A DNA stretch of 64,000 bases from Mycolicibacterium grossiae. GTDB lineage: Bacteria > Actinomycetota > Actinomycetes > Mycobacteriales > Mycobacteriaceae. The notes under the pieces are model-generated. The model saw only the letters and a program-made list of their open reading frames with translations. It had not been told where the DNA came from and did no database searches. Both the position numbers and the translations under genes were made by a program. Shown here one piece after another: positions 17,712 through 27,809 of this stretch (positions within the stretch are counted from its first letter, which is position 1; each line of letters starts with the position of its first letter). The stretch lies in the NCBI RefSeq assembly GCF_008329645.1, contig NZ_CP043474.1, positions 124,001-188,000 of the forward strand. The letters run 5' to 3'.

Positions 17712-18251
17712 GTGGGCGGCGTGCGCATCCGGCTGGTGGGCCGGGAAGCCGGTACCGGCATCGTCGGTTGGGCCCTGCGGGGCCACCGGGAGTTCGGCGG
17801 CGACCTCGACGGCATTCCGACCACGTCGGCACCGGACGCGGTCGAACCGGGCGAGCGGGCGCCGCAGCCCAACGGCGTCACCGGGATCGACCACGTCGTG
17901 CTGCTGACGCCGGACCTCGCGCGGACCGTCGCGGCGCTCGGCGCGGCCGGCGTCGCACCGCGGCGCGAACGCGACGCCCGGATGGCCGGCCGGGCGATCC
18001 GTCAGGTGTTCTTCCGGCTCGGCGAGGTGATCGTCGAGGTCGTGGGCTCCCCCGACGTGGCCGACGACGGTCCGTCGACGCTGTGGGGCATCACCTACGT
18101 CGTCACGGACCTCGACGCCACGGCCGCACGCTTCGGCGACCGGACCGGCCCGGTGAAGGACGCCGTGCAACCGGGACGCCGAATCACCACGCTGCGGCAC
18201 GAGGCGTTCGGGATGTCGGTCCGCACGGCGCTCATCTCGGCGCGCCAGTGA
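17712..18251 (+). CDS. VOC (glyoxalase/bleomycin-resistance) family protein, start uncertain
   Basis: At least 179 residues. A glyoxalase-fold segment spans [60 protein letters not shown] and [17 protein letters not shown]. The frame remains open and protein-like upstream to 17613 ([20 protein letters not shown]), but contains no ATG, GTG or TTG before GTG 17712; a TAG lies at 17601. The natural start may therefore be the ATC at 17613. Enzymatic role unknown; probably binds a hydrophobic acyl or small molecule. Confidence 0.75.
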   Translation: MGGVRIRLVGREAGTGIVGWALRGHREFGGDLDGIPTTSAPDAVEPGERAPQPNGVTGIDHVVLLTPDLARTVAALGAAGVAPRRERDARMAGRAIRQVFFRLGEVIVEVVGSPDVADDGPSTLWGITYVVTDLDATAARFGDRTGPVKDAVQPGRRITTLRHEAFGMSVRTALISARQ

Positions 18252-18286
18252 GACCGTCGCCGGTCGGGACGCTCTATCCTCAGCGC

Positions 18287-18754
18287 GTGCACGAGGCAGG
18301 CGAGGACCCGGTGGTCATCCACACCGACGGCGGTTGCCGTCCCAACCCGGGACCCGGCGGCTGGGGCGCGGTGCTGCGGCAGCGCCACCACGTCCGCGAA
18401 CTGTGCGGCGGCGAGCCCGGCGCCACCAGCAACAACCGCATGGAACTGACCGCCCCGATCATGGCGCTCGAGGCGCTCACCCGGCCCGGCGTCGTGGTGC
18501 ACCTGTACACCGACAGCACCTACGTCCGCAACGGCATCACGAAGTGGGTGAACGGCTGGGAGCGCAACGGGTGGCTGACCGCCGCCAAGCAACCCGTGAA
18601 GAACGTCGACCTGTGGCAGCGCCTGCAGACGGCCTGCGCCCGGCACCACGTCGAGTGGTTCTGGGTCAAGGGGCACTCGGGCGTCGCCGACAACGAACTC
18701 GCCGACCAGCTCGCGACGCGCGGACTGCACGAGGCGCTCGGCGCCTCGCGCTGA
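18287..18754 (+). CDS. rnhA: Ribonuclease HI
   Basis: Cleaves the RNA strand of RNA-DNA hybrids. 155 residues from GTG 18287, the typical bacterial length. Catalytic carboxylates are in [18 protein letters not shown] (Asp), [13 protein letters not shown] (Glu), [13 protein letters not shown] (Asp) and [15 protein letters not shown] (His and last Asp); the basic handle region is [13 protein letters not shown]. It follows the VOC gene by 35 bp. Confidence 0.95.
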   Translation: MHEAGEDPVVIHTDGGCRPNPGPGGWGAVLRQRHHVRELCGGEPGATSNNRMELTAPIMALEALTRPGVVVHLYTDSTYVRNGITKWVNGWERNGWLTAAKQPVKNVDLWQRLQTACARHHVEWFWVKGHSGVADNELADQLATRGLHEALGASR

Positions 18755-18806
18755 AGCGCGGGACGCTACCGACGCCCGGCATCCCGATCGTCCGTAGGAT
18801 CGACCG

Positions 18807-19367
18807 ATGGCACGTCCGCCCGTGTTCGACCGTGCACAGGCCTTGGTGAGGGCCTTGCACCTGTTCTGGGAGAAGGGGTACGAGCGCACGACCGTGCGCG
18901 ACCTCACCCAGGTCATGGAGATCTCGGCGCCGAGTCTCTACAACGCCTTCGGCGGCAAGCAGCAGCTCTTCGACGAGGCCGTGGCCGCCTACACGAATTC
19001 ACCGAGCCGCGTCGTCCCGCCCGGTCTCGGTGAACGGACGTCGCGTGCGGTGTTCGCCAAGATCCTGGAGATCGCCGTCCGCGAGTACAGCAGCGACGTC
19101 CAACCCCGCGGCTGCTTCGTCATCTCCGATCCCGTGCTGCGGGAGGAACGCCAGCTGGGGCGCAACGCGATTCGGGAGCGCCTGCAGCAGGCGCACGACG
19201 ACGGGGACCTTCCCGCCGACGCGGACGTGGCGGCCCTGACCGACTACATCGACATCGTGTTGCGCGGCCTGTCATCGGTGGCGCGCGACGGTGCCGACGC
19301 CGACGCGATGCAGGCCGCAGCGGACGTGGCGCTGCGCGCGTGGCCGGCACGGCCGCGCCGTAGGTGA
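18807..19367 (+). CDS. TetR/AcrR family transcriptional regulator
   Basis: 186 residues. The N-terminal TetR helix-turn-helix reads ALHLFWEKGYERTTVRDLTQ then ISAPSLYNAFGGKQQLFDEA; the remainder is an effector-binding helical domain with CFVISDPVLREE. The adjacent SnoaL-like gene (115 bp downstream, same strand) is the likely target. TetR proteins of this subgroup often respond to small lipophilic compounds. Confidence 0.88.
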   Translation: MARPPVFDRAQALVRALHLFWEKGYERTTVRDLTQVMEISAPSLYNAFGGKQQLFDEAVAAYTNSPSRVVPPGLGERTSRAVFAKILEIAVREYSSDVQPRGCFVISDPVLREERQLGRNAIRERLQQAHDDGDLPADADVAALTDYIDIVLRGLSSVARDGADADAMQAAADVALRAWPARPRRR

Positions 19368-19481
19368 CCGAGGATCGTCGCCCGGGTTGCCGCGAGGACC
19401 CCGGTCGTGTTTTATCTACTCTGTTACAAAACTCCGTCGGAGAGGTGCAGGTCACCCATCCCCAGGAACGAAGGAGAGCCC

Positions 19482-19847
19482 GTGCCCTCACCCATCGCAC
19501 AGCTGATGCACGACAACCTGATGGCGGTCTTCGACGAACGCGACGACGCGAGGCGCCGCGCGGCCATCCGCGAGACGTACGCCGCCGACGTGCGGTGGAC
19601 CGACGCCGAAGGGGTCACCACGGGCACTGACGGCTTGGAGGCAAAGTGCGTCGCCCTGCAGTCCGGTCTCGGAGCGCTTCGGTTCGAGCCGGTCGGTTCG
19701 GTTCACGAACTGCCTGGCTTCGGCTACCTCGCGTGGCGGCTCGTCGATCCCGACGGCGGCGTCCCGATGACGGGTTTCGACGCCGCCGTCGTTGCCGGCA
19801 AAGTGATCACGGACCTGTGGACCGTCCTGATCCCGCCGGCGTCGTGA
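19482..19847 (+). CDS. SnoaL-like / NTF2-fold protein
   Basis: 121 residues from GTG 19482, preceded by a good ribosome site AAGGAG. The NTF2-like pattern (LMAVFDERDDARRRAAIRET, YAADVRWTDAEGVTTGTDGL, ALRFEPVGSVHELPGFGYLA, FDAAVVAGKVITDLWTVL) points to a small cyclase/isomerase-like or carrier fold. Substrate unknown. The upstream region 19368-19481 holds ACTCTGTTACAAAACTCCGT, a possible operator for the TetR gene product. Confidence 0.7.
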   Translation: MPSPIAQLMHDNLMAVFDERDDARRRAAIRETYAADVRWTDAEGVTTGTDGLEAKCVALQSGLGALRFEPVGSVHELPGFGYLAWRLVDPDGGVPMTGFDAAVVAGKVITDLWTVLIPPAS

Positions 19848-19921
19848 CGACCTCTGCCGCAGCAGACGTCGTCCGCCGCAACGTCGACGCCGTGCAGAAC
19901 GGCGGCGACCTCGCGGCCTGA
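19844..19921 (+). pseudogene. Remnant of a second SnoaL-like gene
   Basis: A 25-codon frame from GTG 19844 to TGA 19921 reads VTTSAAADVVRRNVDAVQNG then GDLAA. This resembles the first helix of SnoaL/NTF2-like proteins (ADVVRR..DAVNAGDL) and then ends. It overlaps the stop of the intact SnoaL gene by 4 bp. The simplest reading is a gene truncated just after its first helix; a genuine micropeptide is less likely. Confidence 0.4.
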
Positions 19922-19963
19922 GCGCCTGACCGGCAGCAGGTAAGGGTCGTTCGATCCGCCGCA

Positions 19964-20500
19964 TCAGGGGAAGGCAGGCGCGACGAAGCGACGGATCGCC
20001 TCCCGTTCGTCGCCGTGCTCTGCCATCGGCCACTGGGCGAAGGACATCACGACCCGGACGATCCACTGCGCAGCTGCCGGGTCGTCCTCGGTCACGCCGG
20101 TGAGTTCGGCTGCCAGGTGCCCGAGCAGTGGTGAAGCGTGCAACTCGGCGAGGTTGGCGGAGTTGTGCGGCCGAAAGATCATCGAACGCAACGGGTTCGA
20201 TCGTATGCGGTCCAGCGCCACGACGACCGCCGTGACCACCCGCTCCGTGCCGCCCATCCCGTTCACCGCGCGACGCACGTCGTCGACGACCGCCGCGGCC
20301 AGTCGCAGCAGGACGGCGTCGCGAATCTCCTTCTTTCCGCCGGCGTAGCGGTAGACGGTGGCGCGCGAGCAGTGCACGTGCGCAGCCAACGTGTCCACGT
20401 CGAACGCGTCGAGACCGTGACGAAGGATGAGTTCGGTGGCGGCGTCGAGGATCCGTTCGGTGCCCGCTCGGCGTCGATCCGTTCCCATCACCCAGTCCAT
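19964..20500 (-). CDS. TetR family transcriptional regulator
   Basis: Up to 178 residues; ATG 20488 (MGTDRRRAGTERIL) is an alternative start. The DNA-binding helices are ILDAATELILRHGLDAFDVD and TLAAHVHCSRATVYRYAGGK. The ligand domain is less conserved. Divergent from the P450 gene with a palindrome in between, making it the probable regulator of that P450 and of itself. Confidence 0.87.
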   Translation of the reverse strand: MDWVMGTDRRRAGTERILDAATELILRHGLDAFDVDTLAAHVHCSRATVYRYAGGKKEIRDAVLLRLAAAVVDDVRRAVNGMGGTERVVTAVVVALDRIRSNPLRSMIFRPHNSANLAELHASPLLGHLAAELTGVTEDDPAAAQWIVRVVMSFAQWPMAEHGDEREAIRRFVAPAFP

Positions 20501-20531
20501 GCGCCCACCTCCCGATCTCGCTCGACGATCT

Positions 20532-20545
20532 TCTCAGCTCTGAGA
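20532..20545. promoter_or_regulatory. Candidate operator between TetR and P450 genes
   Basis: TCTCAG-CT-CTGAGA is a perfect inverted repeat in the 184-bp gap between the divergent genes. The right half recurs as CTGAGACG at about 20596. The size and symmetry suit a TetR dimer. Confidence 0.5.
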
Positions 20546-20684
20546 CGATGTTTCCACGGCGTAGCGACGTCACCCCAGGTCAGACGCACTCACTGAGACG
20601 CTGGTGCCGTGTCCGTCATCGAACGCGTTGCGACTTCTCCCGGCGCCGTTGACGGACCACCGGACGCCGCCGCACCTTGGGTCC

Positions 20685-21899
20685 ATGACCTCGTGTGACG
20701 GAGAGCTCGGGCTGGCCCTCTTCGACGACGCCAACATCCAACATCCGTACGAGCTCTACGCGCGCATGCACGACACCGGCCCCGTACACCGGATCGGCAC
20801 GTCGACGTTCTACGCCGTCAGTGGTCGCGCGGCGGTCGACGAGGCGGTGTCGCGGTGCGCCGACTTCTCCTCGAATCTGACGGCGACGATGACGTATCAG
20901 CCCGGGGTCGGCGTGTCCCCGTTTCCCGTCGCCGACCTCGGCTCCCCCATTCACGCGCTCGCCACGGCCGACGACCCGTTGCACTCCGTCCACCGGAAGG
21001 CGTTGCTGCCGCATCTGAGTCCGCGCCGTGTCCGGTCGTTCGAACCCCTCGTCGCCCAGACCTACGAGCGACTCTGGGCGCCCGGTGCTGACGGAACGCT
21101 CGAGTGGATGACCATCGCGAACGCCCTGCCGATGATGATCGTCGCGCGCATCATCGGCGTACCCGACGACGACGTCGAACGCCTCACGCGGTGGGGGTAT
21201 TCGGCGACCCAGGTCGTCGAGGGTCTGGTGACCCCGAGCGATCTCGAGGCGGCCGGCGCCGCCGTCATGGAACTCGGTGCGTACGTCACCGAGCGGTTCG
21301 CCCTCGCTGCCGCCGATCCGGGCGACGACCTGCTCGGCGACCTCGCCGGCGCGTGCGCCGGCGGCGACATCGACGATGTCGCGGCACTGACCATGATGAT
21401 CACGTTGTTCAGCGCCGGCGGTGAGTCGACGGCGTCACTTCTCGGATCGGCCGCATGGATCCTCGCGACGCATCGCGACGTGCACGACGCGGTCCGCTCC
21501 GATCCCGAACTGATCGGCCCCTTCCTGGAGGAGGTGCTCCGCGTCGAGCCGCCGTTCCGCGGGCACTATCGGCACGTCGTCGCCGACACCACCCTGTGCG
21601 GTGTCGACCTGCCTGCCGGCGCACGACTGCTGCTGCTGTGGGGCGCCGCCAACCGGGATCCCAGCCACGTCGACGATCCGGCGGAGTTCCGCCTCGACCG
21701 GCCGGCGAGAACGGGTCACATCGCATTTGGCCGGGGCGTGCACTTCTGCGTCGGTGCTGCGCTGGCCCGGCTGGAGGCTCGCGTCGTCATCGGCGGCCTG
21801 CTCGAACGCAGCGCACGCATCGATGCGGTGCGGGTCGGCCGGTGGCTGCCGAGCCTGCTCGTCCGGCGGCTCGACGACCTACGCCTGGCCGTGTCGTGA
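20685..21899 (+). CDS. Cytochrome P450
   Basis: 404 residues from ATG 20685. The oxygen-binding I-helix reads LFSAGGESTASLLG (Glu-Ser in place of the more usual Asp/Glu-Thr), the ExxR motif is in FLEEVLRVEPPFRGHYRHVV, and the heme-binding loop is FGRGVHFCVGAALARLE with the proximal cysteine. Soluble class requiring ferredoxin and reductase; neither is adjacent. Substrate unknown. Likely controlled by the divergent TetR repressor. Stop lies 16 bp from the convergent ligD. Confidence 0.93.
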   Translation: MTSCDGELGLALFDDANIQHPYELYARMHDTGPVHRIGTSTFYAVSGRAAVDEAVSRCADFSSNLTATMTYQPGVGVSPFPVADLGSPIHALATADDPLHSVHRKALLPHLSPRRVRSFEPLVAQTYERLWAPGADGTLEWMTIANALPMMIVARIIGVPDDDVERLTRWGYSATQVVEGLVTPSDLEAAGAAVMELGAYVTERFALAAADPGDDLLGDLAGACAGGDIDDVAALTMMITLFSAGGESTASLLGSAAWILATHRDVHDAVRSDPELIGPFLEEVLRVEPPFRGHYRHVVADTTLCGVDLPAGARLLLLWGAANRDPSHVDDPAEFRLDRPARTGHIAFGRGVHFCVGAALARLEARVVIGGLLERSARIDAVRVGRWLPSLLVRRLDDLRLAVS

Positions 21900-21915
21900 G
21901 CACTGGGACGACGGC

Positions 21916-24198
21916 CTACTCCCAGACCACCTCGGCCGGCGTCTTGTCGTCGCGCAGCCCACGCCAACTCGGTTGTCGCAGGCGGCCATCGGAGGTGCGC
22001 TCGCTGTAGCGGACCTCGCCCACCAGCTCGGGCCGGACGAACGTCACGCCCTTGGCGTCGGGGCCGGTGAGCCGCTTCGTAAAGGGCGATGCGTCGGTGT
22101 GCAACGGTGCGAGGGTCTTCTTGAGATTGGCCAGGTCCTTGTCGGTGAAGCCGGTGCCCACGCGGCCCGCGAACTGCAGCCCGCCGCCGTCGGGGTCGGG
22201 AACGCCGACGAGCAACGCACCGATGCCGCTGCTGCGGCCGCCTTCCCCGGCGCGCCAGCCGCCGATCACGACCTCCTGGGTGAGCCACAGCTTGTCCTTG
22301 ATCCACGACGACGACCGCCGCCCCGCCTGGTAGGTCGAGTCGCGTCGCTTGGCGACGACGCCCTCCCACCGGTTCGCCCGTGCGTGCGCCATGGCCTCCG
22401 GACCGTCGCCCGGCAACTGCTCGGGGACGATCAGCCCGCCGCCGTCGGCGAGCGCCTCGAGGATGCGCCTCCGGTCGGAGTACTTGGCGCGCATCAGGGA
22501 TCGGCCGTCGAGCGCCAGCACGTCGAACGCCCAGAACTCGATGCGCGTGCTCCGGGCGCGGTTCTGCATCAGCCCGAAGTTCGGTACCCCGTCCTCGTCG
22601 AGCGCGACCACCTCCCCATCGAGCACCACGTGGTGGTCGGCGAGGTCGGCGGCCAGGGCCCGCAGCGCCGGATACTCGTGCGTGACGTCGCGGCCGCTGC
22701 GCGAACGCAGTTGCAACGCACCGTGATCGGCGTCGACGAGCAGACGGTAGCCGTCCCACTTGCCCTCGAACGCCCATACTGCACGAGTCAGCTTCGCCAC
22801 CGAGCCGTGCGTGGCGAGCATCGGCGCCATGTCCTTCTCGGTGAGGGTGTGCTGCTCCTTCATCCGGTGCGCCAGCCAGTTCTTGCCGCCGGTCTGGATC
22901 AGTGCGTAGCGGCCGCTGACCTTCGAGCCGGTGAGCGTGACGATCACCTCGCCGCCCTTGTCCGGACCGTCCGGTGGGTGGTCGTTGAACTTCTCCGCCT
23001 CGTAGGTGCCGGTGTCCCAGATGAAGACCTCACCGCCGCCGTACTCGCCCTTGGGGATCGTGCCGGCGAAGGTCGCGTACTCCAGAGGGTGGTCCTCGGT
23101 GTGCACGGCCAAGTGGTTGACCGCCGGGGTGTCGGGCAGGTTCTTCGGGATGGCCCACGACACCAGGACGCCTCCGCGCTCCAGCCGGAAGTCGTAGTGC
23201 AACCGGCGTGCGTGGTGTTCCTGGATGACGAACGTGTCGTCGTTGCCGAGCGCGGGCGCCTTCTGCGGTACCGGCTCGGGGGTCTTGCTGGCGTCGCGCA
23301 TCGTGCGGTACGTCGTCAGCTTGTCCGCCAACGGGACTCGCTCGTCGAGCCCGTCGAGCAGGTCGCCGTGGCTCGCGACGCGCTCGAGCACCTCGTCGAA
23401 GCGCAGGTGTCGCAGTCCCGGGTCTTCGATCTCCTCCCAGGTGCGCGGCGCCGCCACGGTCGGCTGATCGCGCCCGCGCAGCGAGTACGGCGCGATGGTG
23501 GTCTTCGCGGCGCTGTTTTGGCTCCAGTCGAGGAAGACCTTGCCGGCGCGCAGGCTCTTGGTCATCGTCGCGGTGACGCGCTTCGGCATGCTCTTCTCGA
23601 GCTGCTGGGCGATGCGCTTCGCCAGCACCGAGGCGCCCTGGGAACTCACCGGCTCGGCCAGCGGGACGTACAGGTGCAGGCCCTTGCTGCCGCTCGTCAG
23701 GGGGTACGCCGTCAGCCCGATGTCCTCGACGTAGCTGCGCACCTCGTGCGCCACCTCGCAGAGCTGGCGGAAGGTGACGCCCTCGCCGGGGTCGAGGTCG
23801 AAGACGATGCGCGTGGCAGGCCCGGGGTCGAGCCGGTCACCCTGGGCGACGAACCGCCACTGCGGCACGTGGACCTCGAGCGACGCCTGCTGCGCGATCC
23901 AGGCGAGACCCTCCCGGCTGTCGATCAGGGGGTAGGTGGTGGTGCCGCTGCGGTGGGTCACCGAGCCGCGCGCCATCCAGTCCGGCGCCGACGACGCCAG
24001 CTGCTTCTCGAAGAAATCGGGCTCGCCGACGCCGTTGGGCCAGCGCTTGCGGGTGACGGGCCGTCCGGCGATGTGCGGCACCATCACGTCGGCGATCTGC
24101 ACGTAGTAGTCGAAGATCTCCGCCTTGGTGGTGCCCGCGGCGGGATACAGCACCTTGTCGGGGTTGGTCAGCTTCACCCGCCCGCAGCGATCCACCAT
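21916..24198 (-). CDS. ligD: Multifunctional NHEJ DNA ligase LigD (polymerase-phosphoesterase-ligase)
   Basis: Central enzyme of bacterial non-homologous end joining, working with Ku. 760 residues in the mycobacterial order: primase-polymerase domain (~1-290; KVLYPAAGTTKAEIFDYY, IVFDLDPGEGVTF with catalytic Asp pair, TSGSKGLHLYVPL), 3'-phosphoesterase (~310-460; FVIQEHHARRLHYDFRLER and HPLEYATFAGTIPKGEYGGG), and ATP-dependent ligase (~480-760; nucleotidyl Lys in FEGKWDGYRLLVDAD, VLDGEVVALDEDG, VVAKRRDSTY). The partner ku gene lies 9.5 kb away rather than adjacent. Confidence 0.97.
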   Translation of the reverse strand: MVDRCGRVKLTNPDKVLYPAAGTTKAEIFDYYVQIADVMVPHIAGRPVTRKRWPNGVGEPDFFEKQLASSAPDWMARGSVTHRSGTTTYPLIDSREGLAWIAQQASLEVHVPQWRFVAQGDRLDPGPATRIVFDLDPGEGVTFRQLCEVAHEVRSYVEDIGLTAYPLTSGSKGLHLYVPLAEPVSSQGASVLAKRIAQQLEKSMPKRVTATMTKSLRAGKVFLDWSQNSAAKTTIAPYSLRGRDQPTVAAPRTWEEIEDPGLRHLRFDEVLERVASHGDLLDGLDERVPLADKLTTYRTMRDASKTPEPVPQKAPALGNDDTFVIQEHHARRLHYDFRLERGGVLVSWAIPKNLPDTPAVNHLAVHTEDHPLEYATFAGTIPKGEYGGGEVFIWDTGTYEAEKFNDHPPDGPDKGGEVIVTLTGSKVSGRYALIQTGGKNWLAHRMKEQHTLTEKDMAPMLATHGSVAKLTRAVWAFEGKWDGYRLLVDADHGALQLRSRSGRDVTHEYPALRALAADLADHHVVLDGEVVALDEDGVPNFGLMQNRARSTRIEFWAFDVLALDGRSLMRAKYSDRRRILEALADGGGLIVPEQLPGDGPEAMAHARANRWEGVVAKRRDSTYQAGRRSSSWIKDKLWLTQEVVIGGWRAGEGGRSSGIGALLVGVPDPDGGGLQFAGRVGTGFTDKDLANLKKTLAPLHTDASPFTKRLTGPDAKGVTFVRPELVGEVRYSERTSDGRLRQPSWRGLRDDKTPAEVVWE

Positions 24199-24230
24199 GC
24201 CACGCTATTACCCGCTGTACCGTTGACCTA

Positions 24231-24488
24231 GTGACTCTCGGGTGGGCTTCCCGATGCGCCGCGTGCGCCGCGACGTGCGCGGCCGCCGCGGCGATTCTCG
24301 CGGCGGCGCCGCCGGCTGCCGCCGATCCCCAGGACCTGGTGCCGTACTGCTCGGGCGACCAGACGCCGATGGACTCCGCCTGCCGCGTTGCGCCCTCGCA
24401 GGTGTTCACCCACCCCGAGTCGGGCAGGTCCGGCGTCAGCCCCGACCTCCCCTACGGCCTCAACCCCGGCGAGCAGCCGGCGATCTGA
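24231..24488 (+). CDS. Small exported protein of unknown function
   Basis: 85 residues from GTG 24231, divergent from ligD. A hydrophobic Ala-rich signal segment ends near PPAAADPQD; the mature part has two cysteines (VPYCSGDQTPMDSACRVAP) likely to form a disulphide, and is rich in Pro and Gly. Small secreted proteins of this type are common in mycobacteria. No function can be assigned. Confidence 0.65.
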   Translation: MTLGWASRCAACAATCAAAAAILAAAPPAAADPQDLVPYCSGDQTPMDSACRVAPSQVFTHPESGRSGVSPDLPYGLNPGEQPAI

Positions 24489-24512
24489 GGGCGGCCGCCG
24501 AGCGCGGGGCCC

Positions 24513-25778
24513 TCAGTCCTCGTCGCGCAGCACGGCGAACGGCGCCGTCGGAACCTCGGCGACCGCGAGGCGCGCGGCCGAGTCGGCCGGGATGACGTCG
24601 CGGTTCAGCGCAGCCAGCGCCTTGTTGGTCCCGACGTCGCGGCCGGCCTGCTCGCTGAGCAGCCAGCGGACCTCCAGCAGATCGCAATACGCCTGGATCG
24701 GCGTGCCCGCGCCGTGCACGGCCTGGTGGGCCAGCATCTCGTAGGGCGTCAGCACCTCCATCACCCACAGTCGCGCCGCGGTCGGCTCGTCGACGTCGTG
24801 CCCGGCCTCGCGGCACAGCTGCGCCTGGTAGGCGTGCAGGTCGCCGAGCAGGATCTCCGCCTGGCCCTCGCCGACGTCCAACCCGGTCAGCTCCTGCAGA
24901 TGCTGTGCGTGATATCGCTTGTCGCCGACCACGACGTGCACCCGCAACCGGGTCGGGTCGGCGCTGTCGGGCTGCAGCGACAGCTCGTCGACGGCGAAGC
25001 CGAGGTCGTTGAGCCGCCGGATGGTGCCCTCGACGCGGTAGCGGTCGGTGAAGCCGAACACCGGCTCGGCGTGCAGCACGTCCCAGAGTTCGTCGTAGCG
25101 GGTGCGCACCTGCTCGGCCTCGGCGATCAACCGCTCCTCCAGGTCGGCGGTCGTGCCGAGCCGCTCGGCGAGGTCCAGCATGCCCATCGCGACGTTCTCC
25201 ACCATGATGTCGAGGTCGTGCGTGCGCTGTCCGCGGCTCAGCGACGGGTGCACCTCCGAGGTCTCGGCGTCGACGAGGTGCGCCGCCAGCATCTGCCCGT
25301 CGCGGGAGAACAGCGTGTTGGCCAGCGAGCAGTCGCCCCAGAACACGCCGTGGCGGTGCAGCTCGACCAACAGCCCGGCCATCGCGCCGAGCAGCCGCGT
25401 CCGGTGCTTGCCCTCCTCGAGAGGCAACCGCATGAACAGCCGCCGGTACTGCCAGGATCCCTCGAGGTACCGGGTCACCAGGATCGCCGAGTCGACGTCC
25501 GGCTGCAGCACCAGCCCGGCGGGACGCACCGCGGGCAGGCCCATCTCCTCGAGCCGGCGCAGCACCTCGTACTCCTTGGCGGCGACCCGAGGCGGCATGT
25601 CCTTCACCGCCCAGAGCGCACCGTCGGCGTCGACGAACTTCACCAGGTGCCTGCTGGGCCCAACGGCGATGTCGCGCAACGGAACGTCGGGCACGTTCCA
25701 TTGCCGCAGCGGGAGGTCCCAGGGCAGCGCCAGCAGACCCGGCGTCGGTGCGCGGAGCCGAATCTCCGGCGCCGGCAT
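24513..25778 (-). CDS. DUF4032 domain protein with kinase-like fold
   Basis: 421 residues. The N-terminal half looks like a lipopolysaccharide-kinase/protein-kinase-like fold: ALWAVKDMPPRVAAKEYEVL supplies a VAIK-like Lys and Glu, and HGVFWGDCSLANTLFSRDGQ with HLVDAETSEVHPSL resemble HGD..N and D.E loops. The C-terminal half matches DUF4032. Last gene of the polyol transport operon with 1 bp to the ATP-binding subunit gene, so a role in sugar phosphorylation or operon control is possible but unproven. Confidence 0.8.
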   Translation of the reverse strand: MPAPEIRLRAPTPGLLALPWDLPLRQWNVPDVPLRDIAVGPSRHLVKFVDADGALWAVKDMPPRVAAKEYEVLRRLEEMGLPAVRPAGLVLQPDVDSAILVTRYLEGSWQYRRLFMRLPLEEGKHRTRLLGAMAGLLVELHRHGVFWGDCSLANTLFSRDGQMLAAHLVDAETSEVHPSLSRGQRTHDLDIMVENVAMGMLDLAERLGTTADLEERLIAEAEQVRTRYDELWDVLHAEPVFGFTDRYRVEGTIRRLNDLGFAVDELSLQPDSADPTRLRVHVVVGDKRYHAQHLQELTGLDVGEGQAEILLGDLHAYQAQLCREAGHDVDEPTAARLWVMEVLTPYEMLAHQAVHGAGTPIQAYCDLLEVRWLLSEQAGRDVGTNKALAALNRDVIPADSAARLAVAEVPTAPFAVLRDED

Positions 25779-25779
25779 G

Positions 25780-26859
<1,080 letters not shown>

Positions 26860-26889
26860 TGCTCCCCTTACCTTGAAATGGACTGCGCT

Positions 26890-27807
26890 CTACTTGATTG
26901 CGCCGAACGAGAGCCCGCGCACCAACTTGTTCTGGGCGAACCACCCGCAGAGGATGACCGGCAGTGCGGCCATCGTGGCCGCCGCCGAGAGCACCGCCCA
27001 GTACTGCCCCTCACCCGCGATGAACCCGACGAGGTAGACGGGCATGGTCTGGGCGTTCACCGCGGTCAGGTTCACCGCGAAGAAGAATTCGTTCCACGCG
27101 AAGATCACGCAGATCAACGCGGTTGCCGCGATGCCGGGCGACACCAGCGGCAGGATCACCTCACGCACGGAGCGCCACAGGCTCGCACCGTCGAGGCTCG
27201 CCGCCTCGAGCAGTTCACCCGGCACCTCGAGGAAGAACGACCGCATCATCCACACCGCGATGGGCAGGTTCATCGCGGTGTAGAGGATGACCAGCGCCCA
27301 GATGTTGTCCAGCAGGCCCACGTTGGAGACGATGACGTACAGCGGCAGGATGACGGCCACCACCGGCAGCATCTTGGTGCTCATGAAGAAGAACAGCGCA
27401 TCCTGGGTCTTGCGCACCGGCCGCAGTGACAACGCGAACGCGGCGGGGACGCCGAGCAGCAGGACGATGATCGTCGACAGTCCGGTGGCGAAGATCGAGT
27501 TGAGCATCGCCGGCCCGATGCCTTGATCGAAGACCGCGCCGTACTGCTCGAGGGTCGGTGAGAAGAGGAGTTTCGGCGGCGTCGTGGCCGCGTCGCCCTC
27601 CTGCTTGAACGACGTCAGGATCATCCAGAACACCGGGAAGAAGAACCCCAGGGCGACGAGCCACGCCACCAGACCCCAGGGGCTGAATGTGCGGGTCTTC
27701 TTCTTGGCCGTCACGGCGGATTCGCCCGTCACGCGGCCCCGGTCGGTGCTGTCCAGTGCTGATCCGGTGGTCATGTCAGATCCCTCACTCTTGGCGCGAG
27801 CGCTCAT
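26890..27807 (-). CDS. Carbohydrate ABC transporter permease (MalG/SmoG type)
   Basis: 305 residues from ATG 27807 (ATG 27774 is an alternative). Six membrane helices follow a hydrophilic leader; the EAA loop that docks the ATPase reads ELLEAASLDGASLWRSVREV then ILPLVSPGIAATAL. The upstream permease stops at 27810, 2 bp before this start. Apparent extension of this frame further upstream is an artefact of overlap with the neighbouring permease. Confidence 0.93.
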   Translation of the reverse strand: MSARAKSEGSDMTTGSALDSTDRGRVTGESAVTAKKKTRTFSPWGLVAWLVALGFFFPVFWMILTSFKQEGDAATTPPKLLFSPTLEQYGAVFDQGIGPAMLNSIFATGLSTIIVLLLGVPAAFALSLRPVRKTQDALFFFMSTKMLPVVAVILPLYVIVSNVGLLDNIWALVILYTAMNLPIAVWMMRSFFLEVPGELLEAASLDGASLWRSVREVILPLVSPGIAATALICVIFAWNEFFFAVNLTAVNAQTMPVYLVGFIAGEGQYWAVLSAAATMAALPVILCGWFAQNKLVRGLSFGAIK

Positions 27808-27809
27808 CG

